From the NCBI RefSeq assembly GCF_022376445.1, contig NW_025954980.1:372001-436000 (forward strand): a stretch of 64,000 bases of DNA, written 5' to 3'. This DNA is from Fomitopsis serialis. Lineage: Eukaryota; Basidiomycota; Agaricomycetes; Polyporales; Fomitopsidaceae. A program made the translations under genes and the position numbers. The first letter of the stretch is position 1. Each line of letters starts with the position of its first letter. The notes under the pieces are model-generated. The model was given only the letters and a program-made list of their open reading frames with translations, was not told the DNA's origin and searched no databases. Positions 24,351-36,615 of this stretch are shown here, in pieces.

Positions 24351-26187
24351 ATGACTGTCCGCACACTCGGAACGCGACCCGCCACTCCCGACAAACTCGT
24401 CACCACTCCTCTTAACCAAATCCCATCAACGGTCTATGGGAGGCCGTTCACCCTCCACTTCACCCTCACTTCCCCCTTTCTCTCAACCCCAGTATCGGTT
24501 TCGACCGGTGCCGCATGGCGTTGGACCGCGGTTATAACTCGAACAACAGTGAGGAGCCGTCAACACGCGAGGTTCCATGCCTGCGCTGTTGGAAAATGCC
24601 TACGTCGGGCCATATGTAGGAGCAGAGCCGTCCACCGCGTTTCTGCCCCAACGGTTTGATATACCGTACGTAGCCGCATCCTGTACTTTCTTCGTTTCAG
24701 AGGTTAATGGCCATGTTCCGCATAATAGGGCGGCCCCGCCGATCAGGGCACGAGACACGAGGTTCAGAGAAACCGTTGACCTCAATGCGGACGAAGAGGA
24801 GGCTGTTAACTCCTGGGCCTGAACTCCTCCTCTCGCTCGGCCTTTGGGGGCTTGAGGCTCCACGAACGGTTCGAGGGGTGGATGAGCCTCGCGTCACCGA
24901 CTGGGAAGGATATACAACAGCCTTCCGAACCCACCTAACTCACTTGGGTATCCCATCGATGCCCGTCGCTCCGTCGGCGTCCATTCAGAATGGGCACTTC
25001 GTCCACAGCTTCGTGCATTCTGTGTCCTACCAGTGGCAGTACCAACTCGGCAGTGGCTTCGACGGCCTTTCCAGCGGACTGGCCGACAACCATCCCTCCG
25101 CTGCTGCAGATTCTGGTCCCAGGCACAGACGGAGCGCTGACAGCAATGAGGACGAGGATGAGCTCCCACGCCCGCGCCACACGCGTCGCGGGCACCGCCG
25201 GTGGCCATACCCAATCCCATTCCTCCTGCGAAGTGCAGGTGGAAGGGTGCGGATATACGCAGATGCAGGAGGACAGGCACCGAGCTGGAGGTGTGGGCAC
25301 ACATTCGCGCCGATCACGACACAGCGCACTCTGCGAGAATGGGGCTGGCGTCGATTGTCACTGGGAGTGATTGGGACGGATGCGGGTTCGAGGGCTTGGG
25401 AATCCTACGTGCCTGCCGATTCACTCGCCTTCTCCGCATTAACGCCCGGACAGAAGCGGAGACGAGGATCTGAGGCCGAAGAAGACGGTGACACGCGCCC
25501 CCGACCGCCGGCACCTCACCAACCCCGGGCCAAGGCACGACCTGTGCTCCAACTCACGCTGAATCCGCCTCCATCACCGCCTCCCCTCCGTCCGTCGATA
25601 ATACGTGTGGGTGGAAGATTCACGATGGGGAGAAGTGCGGGAGGGAAGGCACCGCGTTAGAGGTTTGGTCGCACATCCGTGCCGACCACTACGCGGTGGA
25701 CCCCGCGAAGGCGGAGCCGGCGCCGGTCGTCGGTAAGTGTGACAGGAACGAATGCGGCTTCGAGGGTACCCAACAGGACCGATTCGAGCATTGGAAGGGC
25801 AAACACAGGCCACAGCCGGCGAAAGAAGCCAGTACGCCCGTCTCGACCCCCCTTGTGAGATGCAAGCTCTGCCCGCCGGACGCGGCTTTGGACTCGGCGG
25901 CGTCGGTGCTGTTCGCGAACCTTGATAGACATATCCAGGGGCTGCACTGGTGCTTCCACGGCGACAGGTATGTGCAGTGCGCCGTGTGTGGCACCTACAT
26001 ACGAAAAGAACGATGCACACCGCGCCTCAACCATTTCCGGGACTGTCTCGACGACTTCATGAAGAATCGTGGTGAGCATTTTGGGTGATCGGCTTAGTCG
26101 ATGTCGCGAGTGATTCACCGAGAGCTTCTTGCAGGAATCCACGCCCTCAGATCTTCTCAAACTCGTAGGCTGACCTGTTGCCAATAA
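24351..26187 (+). CDS. Cys/His-rich zinc-finger-like protein, locus Z1 (frame interrupted)
   Basis: Putative nucleic-acid- or metal-binding protein. TTAAATA near 24302 precedes the ATG at 24351. Conserved modules appear in changing frames, so introns or indels intervene. An early RCRMALDRGY ... PCLRCWKMP segment is followed near 25230 by KCRWKGADIRRC and TELEVWAHIRADH. Near 25600 comes CGWKIHDGEKC with TALEVWSHIRADH, then CDRNECGFEGTQQDRFEHWK, CKLCPP, RHIQGLHW and CAVCGTYIRKERC. The spacing C-x8-C-x12-H-x4-H resembles a C2H2 finger but is not the standard one. Linkers are Pro-rich and acidic (SNEDEDELPR; SEAEEDGD). A GTGAGC...CAG intron after NRG would move the end from 26088 to 26187. Function unknown; a transcription factor is the first guess. 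Confidence 0.5.
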
Positions 26188-26632
26188 GTAGGTTTGTTTG
26201 TTACACTGTGTGGAGCCTTCGCCCTGAGCATCTCTTCTTAGCAGCAACAAGCCGGACAATATCGACTCTTGGCGGCCGCCTTTCGAGATAATATTCTTGT
26301 CCTTGCTGACTGCGCGGTAAGAGTCGCTGTTGTTTGTCGTCTTCACGTCGATATGTTGTTTGTCTAACTGAATCTTGCCGGTGTAGTTGCCATCTTCATC
26401 GCCGACGGCTTCGATCAGCGGCGCTCGTACAAATCTACCTTCAAGACCATCTGCGAACACACATCATCCAGATATGTGAACACATTTATGGGAAAGCCTC
26501 CAGTAGGGTCTGATGGTGTGTGCTAGGATTCGCGGCTCTTGGCATAATTTAATGGGATCAGCTTTGCTCGTCTGACGTACCTCAGCGGATTATCCGAAAG
26601 CGCTCTTAGAAGAGCAAATACTGCGGGAAGGT
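26188..26632. other. Spacer between paralogous zinc-finger-like loci
   Basis: 445 bp without a recognisable exon. It could include 5' exons of locus Z2. Confidence 0.35.
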
Positions 26633-27662
26633 TTGGACGTCACCCTCCCCTGCGTGGGGATCGATCCTCGGTTGACGAGCAAGTCGTATTGCGCGTCGCT
26701 CGCGTCCACCTCCCAAACGACTCTCGACGACGACGTGAACTTGGCAGTCAACAGGAAGAGGAAGCGAGCCGGGGATGTGGAGCCCGCCTCCCAAGCGAAG
26801 GCGAAACGTCACGGTCAAGCCTGACGACGTCGTTACCTACCCCTGGCCAGATTGTCAGCTGGAACTTCCTGCAGCCGGTTTGTGGCAACATCTGCAGGCG
26901 CACACGACAGGAAGGGCAAAAGTGTGCCTCGCGACTTCGCTGTTGCCGCTGGGAGGGCTGTTCGTACTCTGGGACAGCAGAAGCCCTCGCGCTTCACTTC
27001 AGAGCCGTGCACGACCGGAAGCGTGGCGAACAGCAAAGCGACAATGAAAACACGGCGGAGTGCCGGGAGAACCCTGCGGGCACGGCTGGCTGGTCATGCA
27101 AACGGCGGCAAGGTTGCCTGCAAAGTAGGCAGCTGCACCGCGAGAATGCAGCCCGGGCGTTCATTCTAGAGACACGCATACGGGATCCACTGGCACCATG
27201 CGGAACACATAGTATGGTGGAGATATGCGGGACGCACATGAGGAAAGTCAGATCGCAGTCGGAGCGCTGGTCAGTCGTCCTTTCTAGTCGAAGTTCGACG
27301 ATTTGAAGGCAAACTTACTGATGGTCATATCAGCGAACCACATGCGCATTGCACACATCGCCATCCCGCGCAGCGTCCGGCGGCTGCAGTCGCACCTCGT
27401 CCAGGCGTGCGGGAGATGGTGGTGCGTTCGAGCGTGTGCAGGCCGGGTCCAGTCGCAGGGACGCGCCAGCTGTGAGAATGCCGCTGTGCGATCGCTGGGG
27501 ATTGAGGACTCATGCTCCGTAGTTCAAGTTGCGGAGGCGGAGGGCGCTCCTACGTCGACTCGTATGGGCATGCGCTTGGAAACATTGGAGTGCATGTCCG
27601 ACCGGCGACTTGAGAGCGCGTACGCATTGCTGACAAGCAGGTGTCGAGGTCCGTTCACTTGA
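26633..27662 (+). CDS. Cys/His-rich zinc-finger-like protein, locus Z2 (paralogue of Z1, frame interrupted, boundaries uncertain)
   Basis: This contains a basic, nuclear-signal-like NRKRKRAGDVEPAS, then YPWPDCQLELPAAGLWQHLQ followed by AHTT, and a C2H2-like CCRWEGCSYS ... ALALHFRAVH. Next is a Cys-rich linker with an RHAYGIHW segment that parallels RHIQGLHW of Z1, VEICGTHMRKV parallel to CAVCGTYIRKE, and VRRLQSHLVQAC parallel to PRLNHFRDCLD. The same modules in the same order show that the two loci are duplicates. The segments sit in different frames with no consensus splice sites at every change, so this is either sequence error or decay. Start and end are the outer limits of recognisable coding segments. 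Confidence 0.35.
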
Positions 27663-28332
27663 GGATCCGTAGCCTGCGCATGTGAGACTCGTTCTCGTTG
27701 ACTGCCCGGAGATTTCGGAGTAGAAGTGCATTCCCGTAAGCTCGAGCTCGTACACTTGCCTGTGGAGCGACCTCGCGAACACATCTTCATCATCTGACTG
27801 CGTGCCTTATTTAGTACGCGACTAGAGAGAACGATAGAAGTCTAGCTGTCCACGGAGCACTACTTGCCAGTTGCAATTGTTGCAGTACTTGGTTTACACG
27901 CGCCTCGGCGCTGTCAGTGCGACTGCAACTTCGTGACTGTAGCTCCCGCCACCGCCCCGCCGCCCTCCAACCCTGATCGATATCGATGATCCGTTCACTT
28001 TGGCACTTGGACGCGCTAGTAGGCTTCACCTTCTCGACTAGTCACGCCCTACGTGCACCTCAGTCTACGCCGAGCGACGCGCAGGCTTTCCTTCGGAGTG
28101 ATGACGATTTCGTGATATTATAGCATGGTATATATAACAAGGCCAACGGTATCGTTACGCAGTCTCACGGCATGAGGTTGATATCAACGTCCTCAGAGTA
28201 CTAGTAAAGACAGTGTCACCGAAAGACTGTAGAAGACTAGAATGTATACATCAAGTCCATCGACTGCATACAGTGTCAGTGAGAACCCAATACCTCCCTC
28301 TGTATTCATCAACGTTCGACATGTGTCGGTGC
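27663..28332. other. Intergenic region, no gene seen
   Basis: 670 bp between locus Z2 and the 3' end of the GH16 gene. A TATATATAA string near 28130 has no associated gene. Confidence 0.45.
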
Positions 28333-30555
28333 TCACACGAGCGTCCAAGCGAAGAGGGCACCCGCGCCCGCAACCACCGCCCAGGCCTTCGCCGCACCGC
28401 CCATCCTCGCCACCACCTGCGACGCGGCCGAGCTGCTCGACGTCGAGCCCGATGCGCCGCCGCTCGCCGTCGCGGACGCGAGCGCGCTGCTCGCGTCCAC
28501 GCTCGTCGTCGTGCCGCCCGCGCTCAGGAGCGAGCCCTTCGCGTTGAACGCCTTGATGTAGTTGATCTCGAAGTACGCCGTCGCGAGCGCAGTCTGGTTC
28601 CCGTTGTTGAACACGTTCTGCAGGTAGCACGACGACGAGTTCGCGGTGCCCTGGATCGCGCACGTGTCCGCGTACACCGTGTCCACGCCCGCCCAGTCGC
28701 CGCACATCGTGATGTCCAGCACGAGCTGCTGCGGCGCGAACGCCTTCGAGATGTCGCAGGCCGACGACGTGTAGTTCGCGGACGGCGTGCCCCAGTCGGA
28801 GATGTCGATGCTGCTCGTCGCGCTCGACACGGACGACGGCACGCTGCTCCGCGGCCAGAACCAGATCGCGATTTGTGAGTCGTCCCAGAGCGTCGCGAAC
28901 ACGCCGCCACCGGCTGACGCAAAGCCCGGGCCATAGCTGTTTTGCTTGCTCTCACTCTGCGGTCTGTGTGTGAGCGCCGATATTGCTCATACAGGAGAGG
29001 AACACTCACGAATTGGCAGCCAGAGGTGGAATTGCAGCTAGTCAAGCCGATCGTTCCAGAGAATGACGCGCTGCTAGAAGCGTTGCAGCCCGCGTCGGTA
29101 TGCAGCGCCATCTGGTTCACGGTCATGCCGTTGATGCCCTCCATGATGTCAATTTCACCACCGTCGGGCCAGTTTTCGCCTTTTGTCCAGAAGCTGGGCC
29201 AGATCTACACCTCAATATGAGCAACTCGCGCACGCAAGGTAAAGCCGTATCTCGGGTTTGACACAACAGACCAAACGCCTCCTCCGCCAACGCCTGCACC
29301 GCCTACGGAGAGTGTGCGCGAGTCCCCAATCGCCTCGCCGCCGCCGGTGGCCCGGAGTCTACAATGAGGAGTGTACTCCTCCCGACCCGCGGCAGGCTCG
29401 AGCTGTCCTCCGGCCAGCCTTCCGCCGGCTAGCACTCGACGAGCAGGCTCAATATTGGGCGCTGCGGCGCAACATAGCAGCACCCCAATGTGTCTCGCGG
29501 ACGGCCGCAGGTAACCGCCGCGCAGCTGATCCCCTGCATCCGGCAAAGAAATGATGACAGACAGCGAAGAGAAGACTCACCGAACAGCCATAGGGCATGT
29601 GCGCAGCATCAAAGACGAGCACGGAGCCGGACTCGAAAAAGTCCGAGGTGGTGATGCGGACCTGTCATGTGAGCCGCGTCAGTATGCAGCGCTCAAGGCA
29701 GCCATTCCCCGGCCACCAACCCTACTCGATTCATTAATTCGAGCGAGGCTGTCGTCCGGGGAGGGGAGAGGTACGACGTACGGAGTCTCGCTTGTCGTTG
29801 TAGGGCACGAACGTCGTGTTATCGACCTTGATGATCGCCGCGCCGTTACCGTTCACGTACGCGAGCTTGCCCTCCGTCGCGTTCGTCTGGCTCACGTACT
29901 CGACGTCACCTGCACCATTGAATACAGGTCAGCTGGGTCCTTGCTGATAGGTGCCCATGAGGAACAAGGTGAAATAATTCGCGACGAGCTGTGCGGCGAG
30001 GTCGAACCGGGTCGAACCGAGCAACTGACGAACAGACAGCTGCCACTCAAAGTTGCCCGATCGCATGATGATTGAACTTGGCCCAGCCAAATATAGCCAC
30101 CAACGCCCGACGCTTGACAATGTCACATCTCGTCCAACCCCGGCTGCAGCCGCGATATTCTGTGCCGCCTCGCCCACGGCTGTGGCGAGCCTTCGCCATG
30201 GTCAAGAAGAGAAATTTGGCTTTGAGGTCGGATGGCCTCCTTGCATCTTCGCAAAGGGCATGAAACGGTACGGTGCCCAGCCAGCCTTTACTATGCCACA
30301 GCTTGACCGCAGCTACAGCAACAGCGGACCTCAACTGAGCCGTAGCACCGGAGAACCCGATCTCCAGCGCCGTCTCTGCGATTGCAGCTCACCACAGAAG
30401 TAGAACACGCACCATTGGTGGTGTTGTCGAAGTTGTCGTAAAAACCCATCCGTCGAAAAGTTGGAGCCGGAGTACTCCTTCACGAGGCTGTAGCTGGTCG
30501 CCGCGAAGGCGCTGCCAGAGTAGAGAGCGGCTGCAGCGAGCACTGCGGATTTCAT
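28333..30555 (-). CDS. Secreted, GPI-anchored glycoside hydrolase family 16 (endo-beta-glucanase type)
   Basis: Retaining endo-beta-1,3(1,4)-glucanase or transglycosylase, probably acting on fungal cell-wall glucan. Five exons: 30555-30413, 29909-29782, 29661-29581, 29204-29010 and 28944-28333 (about 386 aa once two bases are restored). The signal peptide is MKSAVLAAAALYSGSAFA; the mature start ATSYSLVKEYSGSNF is typical of the family. The catalytic motif GGEIDIMEGING carries the E-I-D-x-x-E nucleophile and acid/base pair, with WPSFWTKGENWPDG just before it. DITMCGDWAG and the Cys-containing C-terminal part fit fungal GH16 enzymes. The tail is Ser/Ala/Gly-rich and ends in a hydrophobic stretch, as in GPI signals. 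Exon 1 lacks one T in each of two runs (antisense A runs at 30456-30459 and 30440-30444). Introns 1 and 3 are long for this genome (503 and 376 nt). Confidence 0.87.
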
Positions 30556-30658
30556 AGTCGCAAGAGAACGGGACACAGGCCGTAGGGCGATCGAAAGCGA
30601 ATCAAAGCGTGTAGTCGAGAGGAAAGGATAAAGCGGTGAGCGCAGCGGTGTGGGTGCC

Positions 30659-30667
30659 TTATATATA
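30659..30667 (-). promoter_or_regulatory. TATA box of the GH16 gene
   Basis: TATATATAA on the minus strand, about 104 nt upstream of the ATG at 30555. Confidence 0.5.
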
Positions 30668-33600
30668 TGTTGAAGAGGCGCCCTGAGTTGGATGTGAGTC
30701 CTTGGCACGGAGACCGGGTGTGATCTCGACCTATGGAGATTCCGGTGAGTGAGCAGGTTGCATGACGCTCGTCTTAACTGGGCAGGACGCACAGAGTAAG
30801 TGTTGAACGTTTGAACGTTGAAACGTTGACGCTCCTAGGCGCAGCAAGGTGGATACGACTGCACGCCGCGATGACAAGCAGAGAGGAATAGCGAGCAGAA
30901 AGTTATGAGGGCTTCACAAGGGAAGAATCGTTACCGTGGCAGAAGACGAGAATATGGGGAAGGCGAGGGAGCGACGGGGATGAGGTCGCCGTGGATATAT
31001 AACAGGGTGCTGCGGGGGTAAGCCATGATGCAACCGGGGAACGTCAAGGGTGCCGTTCGGAAACCTGCAAATAAACGACACGCGGCACATGCGCGGCACA
31101 CAGCACTTGCTGCGCAACGCAAGCGCGCAACCCCCGCCCCCGGAACTTTCAATCCCTGCGTCTTTCGCCTATCGGGATCGCTGCGCAGCCAGGGAAAACT
31201 ACCAAGTATAGTCATGTCTTTACTATTTATAGTCTTACTGACAGAAGATGCAGTACTGCGGTCGAGCGTCACCGCCTAGCGCCGTAAGTTATGGAGTGCT
31301 GGAACAGACTGAGTTCATCTCTTCAAGATGCCCAGCATGTCACTCGTGTCGATTACCAGCCGTTGTTTCGCTCCGCGTCCAAGTTGTACCTCTAGGACTC
31401 AGAGAATCGGCTGTTCCACTCGCTCACGCCAGCCTAGACGACCTCTCGCACTGCAGTGCAGTGAGCTATTTCGTGTACTGGATAAGACTTTGAAATTTCA
31501 TCAGCACCGCCTTCCGAATTCATAACTTTGTCGAACCTCCAGACGACGGCGTCCGTGCTGCACTGAAACAAGACATCTGAAGGTACGGTGTTAGATCACT
31601 GCAGGAAACTCACTTGGATGTAGTCAGACTCTCGTTGCTCGCTACCCGTTCCCGAACAAGAGGCCGGCACGACGTGCAATCGTCTCGATTGTTCGAACCT
31701 CAGACACACCCTCCGCTGGGTCGTGATCTGCCGCTTGCGCCCTGCAGGAGTCAGTCACCCGTCACCTGGTGCCCCGTCGTGCTTTGTACCTACCAGGCCG
31801 AGTCAGAGGAGCGTCCGCGGTTCGCCTTGCAGCATAGGCTCGGCTCGCTTGAGTTGCCCAAATCCTATTGCATATTAGCTGTGAGTTTGACTGGCAGTCG
31901 ACGGGTGTTAGGACGTACAAATGGCGGGGCGGTAGCACTTTACAAGTGCCTCATGTGTTTCGAAATTCAATTGGCTTGGGTTGGAGATGCGGCTCTGGGC
32001 CTTGATGAAGTGATGTAGTGTTGTGAAGCCGTACACCGCCTAAGAAACGGAGAGGGGGGTGGACTATGTTTGCGATACGTACAGGCCGAGATAAGTATCC
32101 CATGTCGGAGGCAGACACAAGTATTGGGCAGGCATACTGATGAAGCCGATGACAGACTTGCCGAAGGATGTGGACGTCGGTGTGCGTTTGCTCGAGTCTA
32201 CCGAGGGAAAGGCTGCATGTACATACAACATCAACGTCGGGTCGAAATTATACAGGCCGTCGTGGAGCGAAATGCTATGATACCTTCAGGAAACTCTCGT
32301 GGGGTCACCTGTCTCCCACAGACATTCACTCGAGTGTTGCGTGCGAGAGCGTCCGACGTTACGCGTTACGGTTGGTGTGGTTCCTGTCATGGTCGACCGT
32401 ACGTTGAGCCGAGTGAAAGGACGTTCGGTGTAAGGCAGTCCCGTGACTTGCCAGATAAGATGAGATGGCAGGATCGACTGACTGATTCGACTCGGCTCGG
32501 CTCGGCGATCAAACCGCGAACTCTCGTAGCCTCCTTCTCCTCCTCCTCCTCCTCTCAGTGCGCCACATTGGTACCGCAAGACAAAAGCATCTCTTTCCGC
32601 TTTCCTGGCTCACCCAGTTGGTTCAAGTGCGTTGAGTTTCAGAGGCAATATGCCCTCCTCTCAGACACGCCGGCGCAAACAGACTAGAGGACTTGCTGCA
32701 GTAGCGCATGTAACCGGGCATGCTGTTAGACAACGGAACTTAAGTTAGGTGCGAATCGAACACCGGGCATGGAGACCTGATCCTATGATAGGAAAGCACT
32801 TTAGAGTCTTCCCTTGTGAGCTTAGCTCCACACTTCGTTGCGACGAGGTTCTCTGCGGCTTTGGTGATGCCATAAGCATCACCCTGCCATACCTAGCCGC
32901 GTTCTCTGGACAAAGCCACGTTCGCCTCCAAGGATGACTTTCTTGGTACTGCTGAAAACGTCGAGCACTTGCGGAACCAACGGAATCCGCATCGAGCCGT
33001 TCTTCAGTCTCACTGACATCCATTTAGCTCAGGTACATGTTGTACGCGGAGAGAAAGGCATACTGTTTCAATGCCCCATTCAGCATATCCGCTTCGCTTC
33101 AGGACATGCGGCGTTGTAAATCGGGACGTTGAGACAACCTCTACCAGGGTTTGTCGCGGAAGCCACATCGACTCGTGAAGCAACGCAAGAGGAGTCGCTA
33201 GTCCTGACCTACGCACCAATGATGTGGATTTATTGGCATCGGGACACTCACTCCCGAGTGTGAGCGAGAGTCCCTACCGTGTCTGCCAAAACTCACCTCC
33301 GAGTCAGCGGCTGCTGTCTGAACATACTGGTGAACGCGTCCATCTCCTGGACCACAATGGAAGTGAGTGTCGTTATCCGTCATCTTATTGTCTGACGTTA
33401 CCTTGTGGAATCTATCATTACAGAGAGCAATCCTAACAATTATTCGGACCGCTCGCGTTGATAAGCCCGGACTCCGTAGTCCCGGTATTCACTCTGATGC
33501 ATGCGGACTAGAGCGCTATAGTGCTCGATGAATTGGCGAAACGTTGTCATGGCCAAGTAGACCGCGCGCGCACACATACACTTGAACTGGTTCTCATACG

Positions 33601-34485
33601 CAGTGTGGGTCTGCATTCCATAGGCTGCACGCTGTTGATCGATCTGTTGTTGACCAAGCCATGCTTCGAACTGTGGTTCATCTTGGATGTGTCTCGTCCG
33701 TCGCACCCCCTCGGACTCGGGGCCCTCATGTGTCTACGAAGCAGACCCATTCTGCAAGTTTCTGTTTGAACGACGTCACATCAGGCCGATCATCTGGCTA
33801 TTTCGCTTGCACAGTCTCAAGTCAAACACCTTGTCAAGCCGCGTCCCGACGATCGCACTCCTAAACCATCTACATAGCGCTGGTGCGTCTCGTCCTCGCA
33901 CAGCCACACAACTTAATACGCACGCCGTAATACCCGAACATCGTCGTATCAGATCCCCCTTGCAAGCATGGCACAGCGCCGTAATCTTCAAGTGAGTCTT
34001 CTAAGTCGGACATCTCTTCTCGCCGAAGGGGGATGGATGTCGGCGCTGAGCGCTGAGCATCTCGCCGACGCTGAGATTTCTGCTCTTGCTCTAGGCACTG
34101 AACTGGACATAGCACGTGCAATTGTCCACTGCTGGCCGCGTCTCTGAACTCGTGGGTGAGTGGCTTTTGCTAATATCAATCATGAAGGGGGACAAGCTAC
34201 CTTTCCTTATTGAACTCCAACGGCAGCTGGTACCTGGGCTGGTGAATATCTTAGGGCGCGCAGACCATAATGCTGTGGCCACTGCACCGGGGATCAGCCG
34301 GGGATCATACTTATGATCGTCGAAAGGAAGACAAACATTATCACAAGTGGGCGCAGCGGCATCCTATCTGCTACCGGCACTTTCATTGCTTAGACGCACC
34401 ATAGCATTGCATGTTTCCGCGTGGCATGCATGGGCTTCTACGACGCGCTCGTCATCACTCTGGGCGGCATGCATAGCGGCATACA
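30668..34485. other. Long region without a recognised gene (3.8 kb)
   Basis: No domain, RNA gene or transposon end recognised. A few frames look partly coding. On the minus strand, 33706-33440 has a Gln-rich 88-codon frame. On the plus strand, a frame near 34030 reads MSALSAEHLADAEISALALG and ends with IVHCWPRL; a GTGAGT intron and the segment DKLPFLIELQRQLVPG near 34190 follow. These may be exons of one broken or unrecognised gene at about 33950-34320, but I cannot assign it. The TATA box of the third DUF6534 gene (34486) closes the region. Confidence 0.35.
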
Positions 34486-34492
34486 TATAAAG
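34486..34492 (+). promoter_or_regulatory. TATA box of DUF6534 copy C
   Basis: TATAAAG lies 66 nt upstream of the ATG at 34552, the same element and spacing as in copy B. Confidence 0.55.
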
Positions 34493-34551
34493 CGCATCGC
34501 TGATATGATTATACCCTGCGGCTTCTCAGAGCTCTGCTTCGTCGACACGTC

Positions 34552-36615
34552 ATGCCTACGCTCGTCCCCCTTGACAACATCTTGGGCGCGCAATTTATAG
34601 GTATAATACTCTCAACTATGTACGTCTCCCTCCGATCTTGCTTCGCTATATCGATGCTAACCATTGTGTCAGACTTTATGGCGTTACATGTCTGCAGGCA
34701 TACTTGTACTATACGCAATACAGCAAAGGCGATAGCCTGCGGCTGAAGCTCTTTGTAAGCCCGTCGTCGCGAGCCCTCCCCCTCAATGGCCTTACGACTG
34801 ATGATTACCGATGTGTCAGGTTGCTCTCGTTGTGTAAATTGCACATGCTCTCAAGTGGTCGAGCCTCAGAACGCTGATGTTATCGCCAGCGCCTTGGATA
34901 CTTTGCATGTCGCGCTAATATCGACCGCGTACTATTACTATACGGTGACAAACTTTGGGGACTATGTCGCGCTTCAAAGAGTGACTTGGTAAGCGGAAAG
35001 CGGATTAGCGAATATGGAATGTTGACTACTCTGCCTTACAGGAGTATTGCGGTACGTGTCATCCTAATAACCCTTAAGTGCATGTCATAGACAGGCGAAC
35101 AGATTCAGATATCTAACGGAGTACGTGCCGTTGCGGTATCACCAATGCACGCTTGTACTGACCAGGGCTCTGTGCATATAGAGCCTTGTGGGGTTTCTGG
35201 TGCAACTGTGAGTGTAACAGCCGTGCTGGTCGACGCTAATCTAAGTGGCGCTTTACTAGATTCTTTGCAAGGAGGATTTATGTCCGTTGGTATCGCAGAT
35301 GCTCAAAGTCGCCTCACGAACACTGATTATTTGTTTGTAAGTCGGGAAGCGACGGCCGATAATTCCTGGTATCATCGTACGTAGAACCCATCCATCACAG
35401 TAACCTTTAATGATCTTTAAGCCATCTAGGGTTTCCTTAGTGTCGTGGAGCTAGGTATGTAACGATCTGTCTTGTATGCTCAACAATGTGACATGTATGG
35501 CATATTGCGTCTCAGCCTGTTCCATAGGTCAGTATTGTTCATGTATGCATTTGCAACAGACTAACGCGTCAGACTACTACTATCATAGCGTACACCGTTG
35601 CCGGGTGAGCACACTTTCGGTCATTGGCGTTGTGGTGCATGCTCATCGACTCAAAGTTACAGCGCTCGCTACTTCTCTACGCCTAGCAAGGAAGGGCATG
35701 CCATGTGCGTGGTGACATGCTACTGGGTATTTACGACCTCTCATTCTGCTAATGCGCCTAGGCATACACGAGTACAGCGCTGACTGCTAACATTGTGTGT
35801 GACTTATTGATCGCGGGAGGTACTGTGTATTACTTGCGGGAGGGTCGAACGGCATTTTATCGGTATGGAAATGCGGTAGTTGACCATGCGATGCACTCAT
35901 ATATACTGAACAGGACAAACAAAGCTATCACTCTCCTGATGACCTATGCATTCAGCACATGTGAGTTCTAGACACTCAGACTCGGACTACCTTGCGCTCG
36001 CCTACTGAAAACGTACTACTCTAGGTATCTCGCCTTGTAAGTCTTCGACCAAGTGTTATTCCGACTCTAGATCTAAACTGTGCCTTGTAGGATCCTCAGC
36101 TTTGTCTGTGTCATCACCGTACGTGCCTGTGTATTATATACACACATTAAGAAGCTCACTGCGGCGCCGGTTTCAGTGGGTCACACTGGGCGAAGGCTTG
36201 ATATACGTCATATTCTATTGGATGCTGATTCGAAGTGAGTGATCTGACTAGCAAACACTTCTGTATCTGACTACGATAATTGCAGTCTATCCATGCTCCT
36301 TCCTATCGACGTATGTTCTATATATTATTTTCAGTAAGACTGACTACTGAGTGCTCCCCTAGCTTGAACTCTCGGGAGACTGTAAGACGCGCTTTCCAGG
36401 AAGACATTTCAGCCCGCGAGCTCAGCAGCCTTGACACGCAAGTTGACACTCCTGACAAGGACAAGGACCCTGCCGAAGTGGCCCGCTTGAGACGGTCGTC
36501 GGACCGTGCTTTTGGCCCCTTAACTCCCAACACCCCGCTTCCTGTGTACCGCCTAGCAGAAGACGGTCGGAACTCGGGTCGTGTCATAGCGTCCGCCACG
36601 AGTGCCGTAGTGTAG
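34552..36615 (+). CDS. DUF6534-type multi-pass membrane protein, copy C
   Basis: Divergent paralogue of the 8-12 kb pair. The ATG at 34552 opens MPTLVPLDNILGAQFIG; the next exon is LYGVTCLQAYLYYTQYSKGD. The third region gives VALVVALDTLHVALISTAYY and YYTVTNFGDYVALQRVTW, close to the usual DUF6534 pattern. Further exons include ARRIYVRWYR near 35260, the DUF6534-like helix CDLLIAGGTVYYLREGRTAF near 35810, TNKAITLLMTYAFST, WVTLGEGLIYVIFYWMLIR and TLNSRETVRRAF. A long hydrophilic, Pro/Ser-rich tail ends at 36615. Around 35300-35600 the frame is hard to follow and may contain an indel. Multiple membrane segments are evident; function unknown. Confidence 0.7.

Noticed and set aside
25657..26460. 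267-codon open frame on the minus strand
   Set aside because: It is antisense to the Cys/His-rich exons of locus Z1, whose plus-strand frame has conserved motifs repeated in Z2; the minus frame has none.
28213..28878. Arg-rich 221-codon plus-strand frame
   Set aside because: It is antisense to the last GH16 exon and is an artefact of its composition.
32745..32775. tRNA T-arm-like string (GTTCGATTC flanked by GGTG and CACC on the minus strand)
   Set aside because: I could not find a matching acceptor stem, D-arm and anticodon arm at the right distances.
32745..33219. Short-chain dehydrogenase fragment suggested by YGITKAAENL on the minus strand
   Set aside because: No cofactor-binding motif or other SDR segments occur around it, and the frame is interrupted; probably chance.
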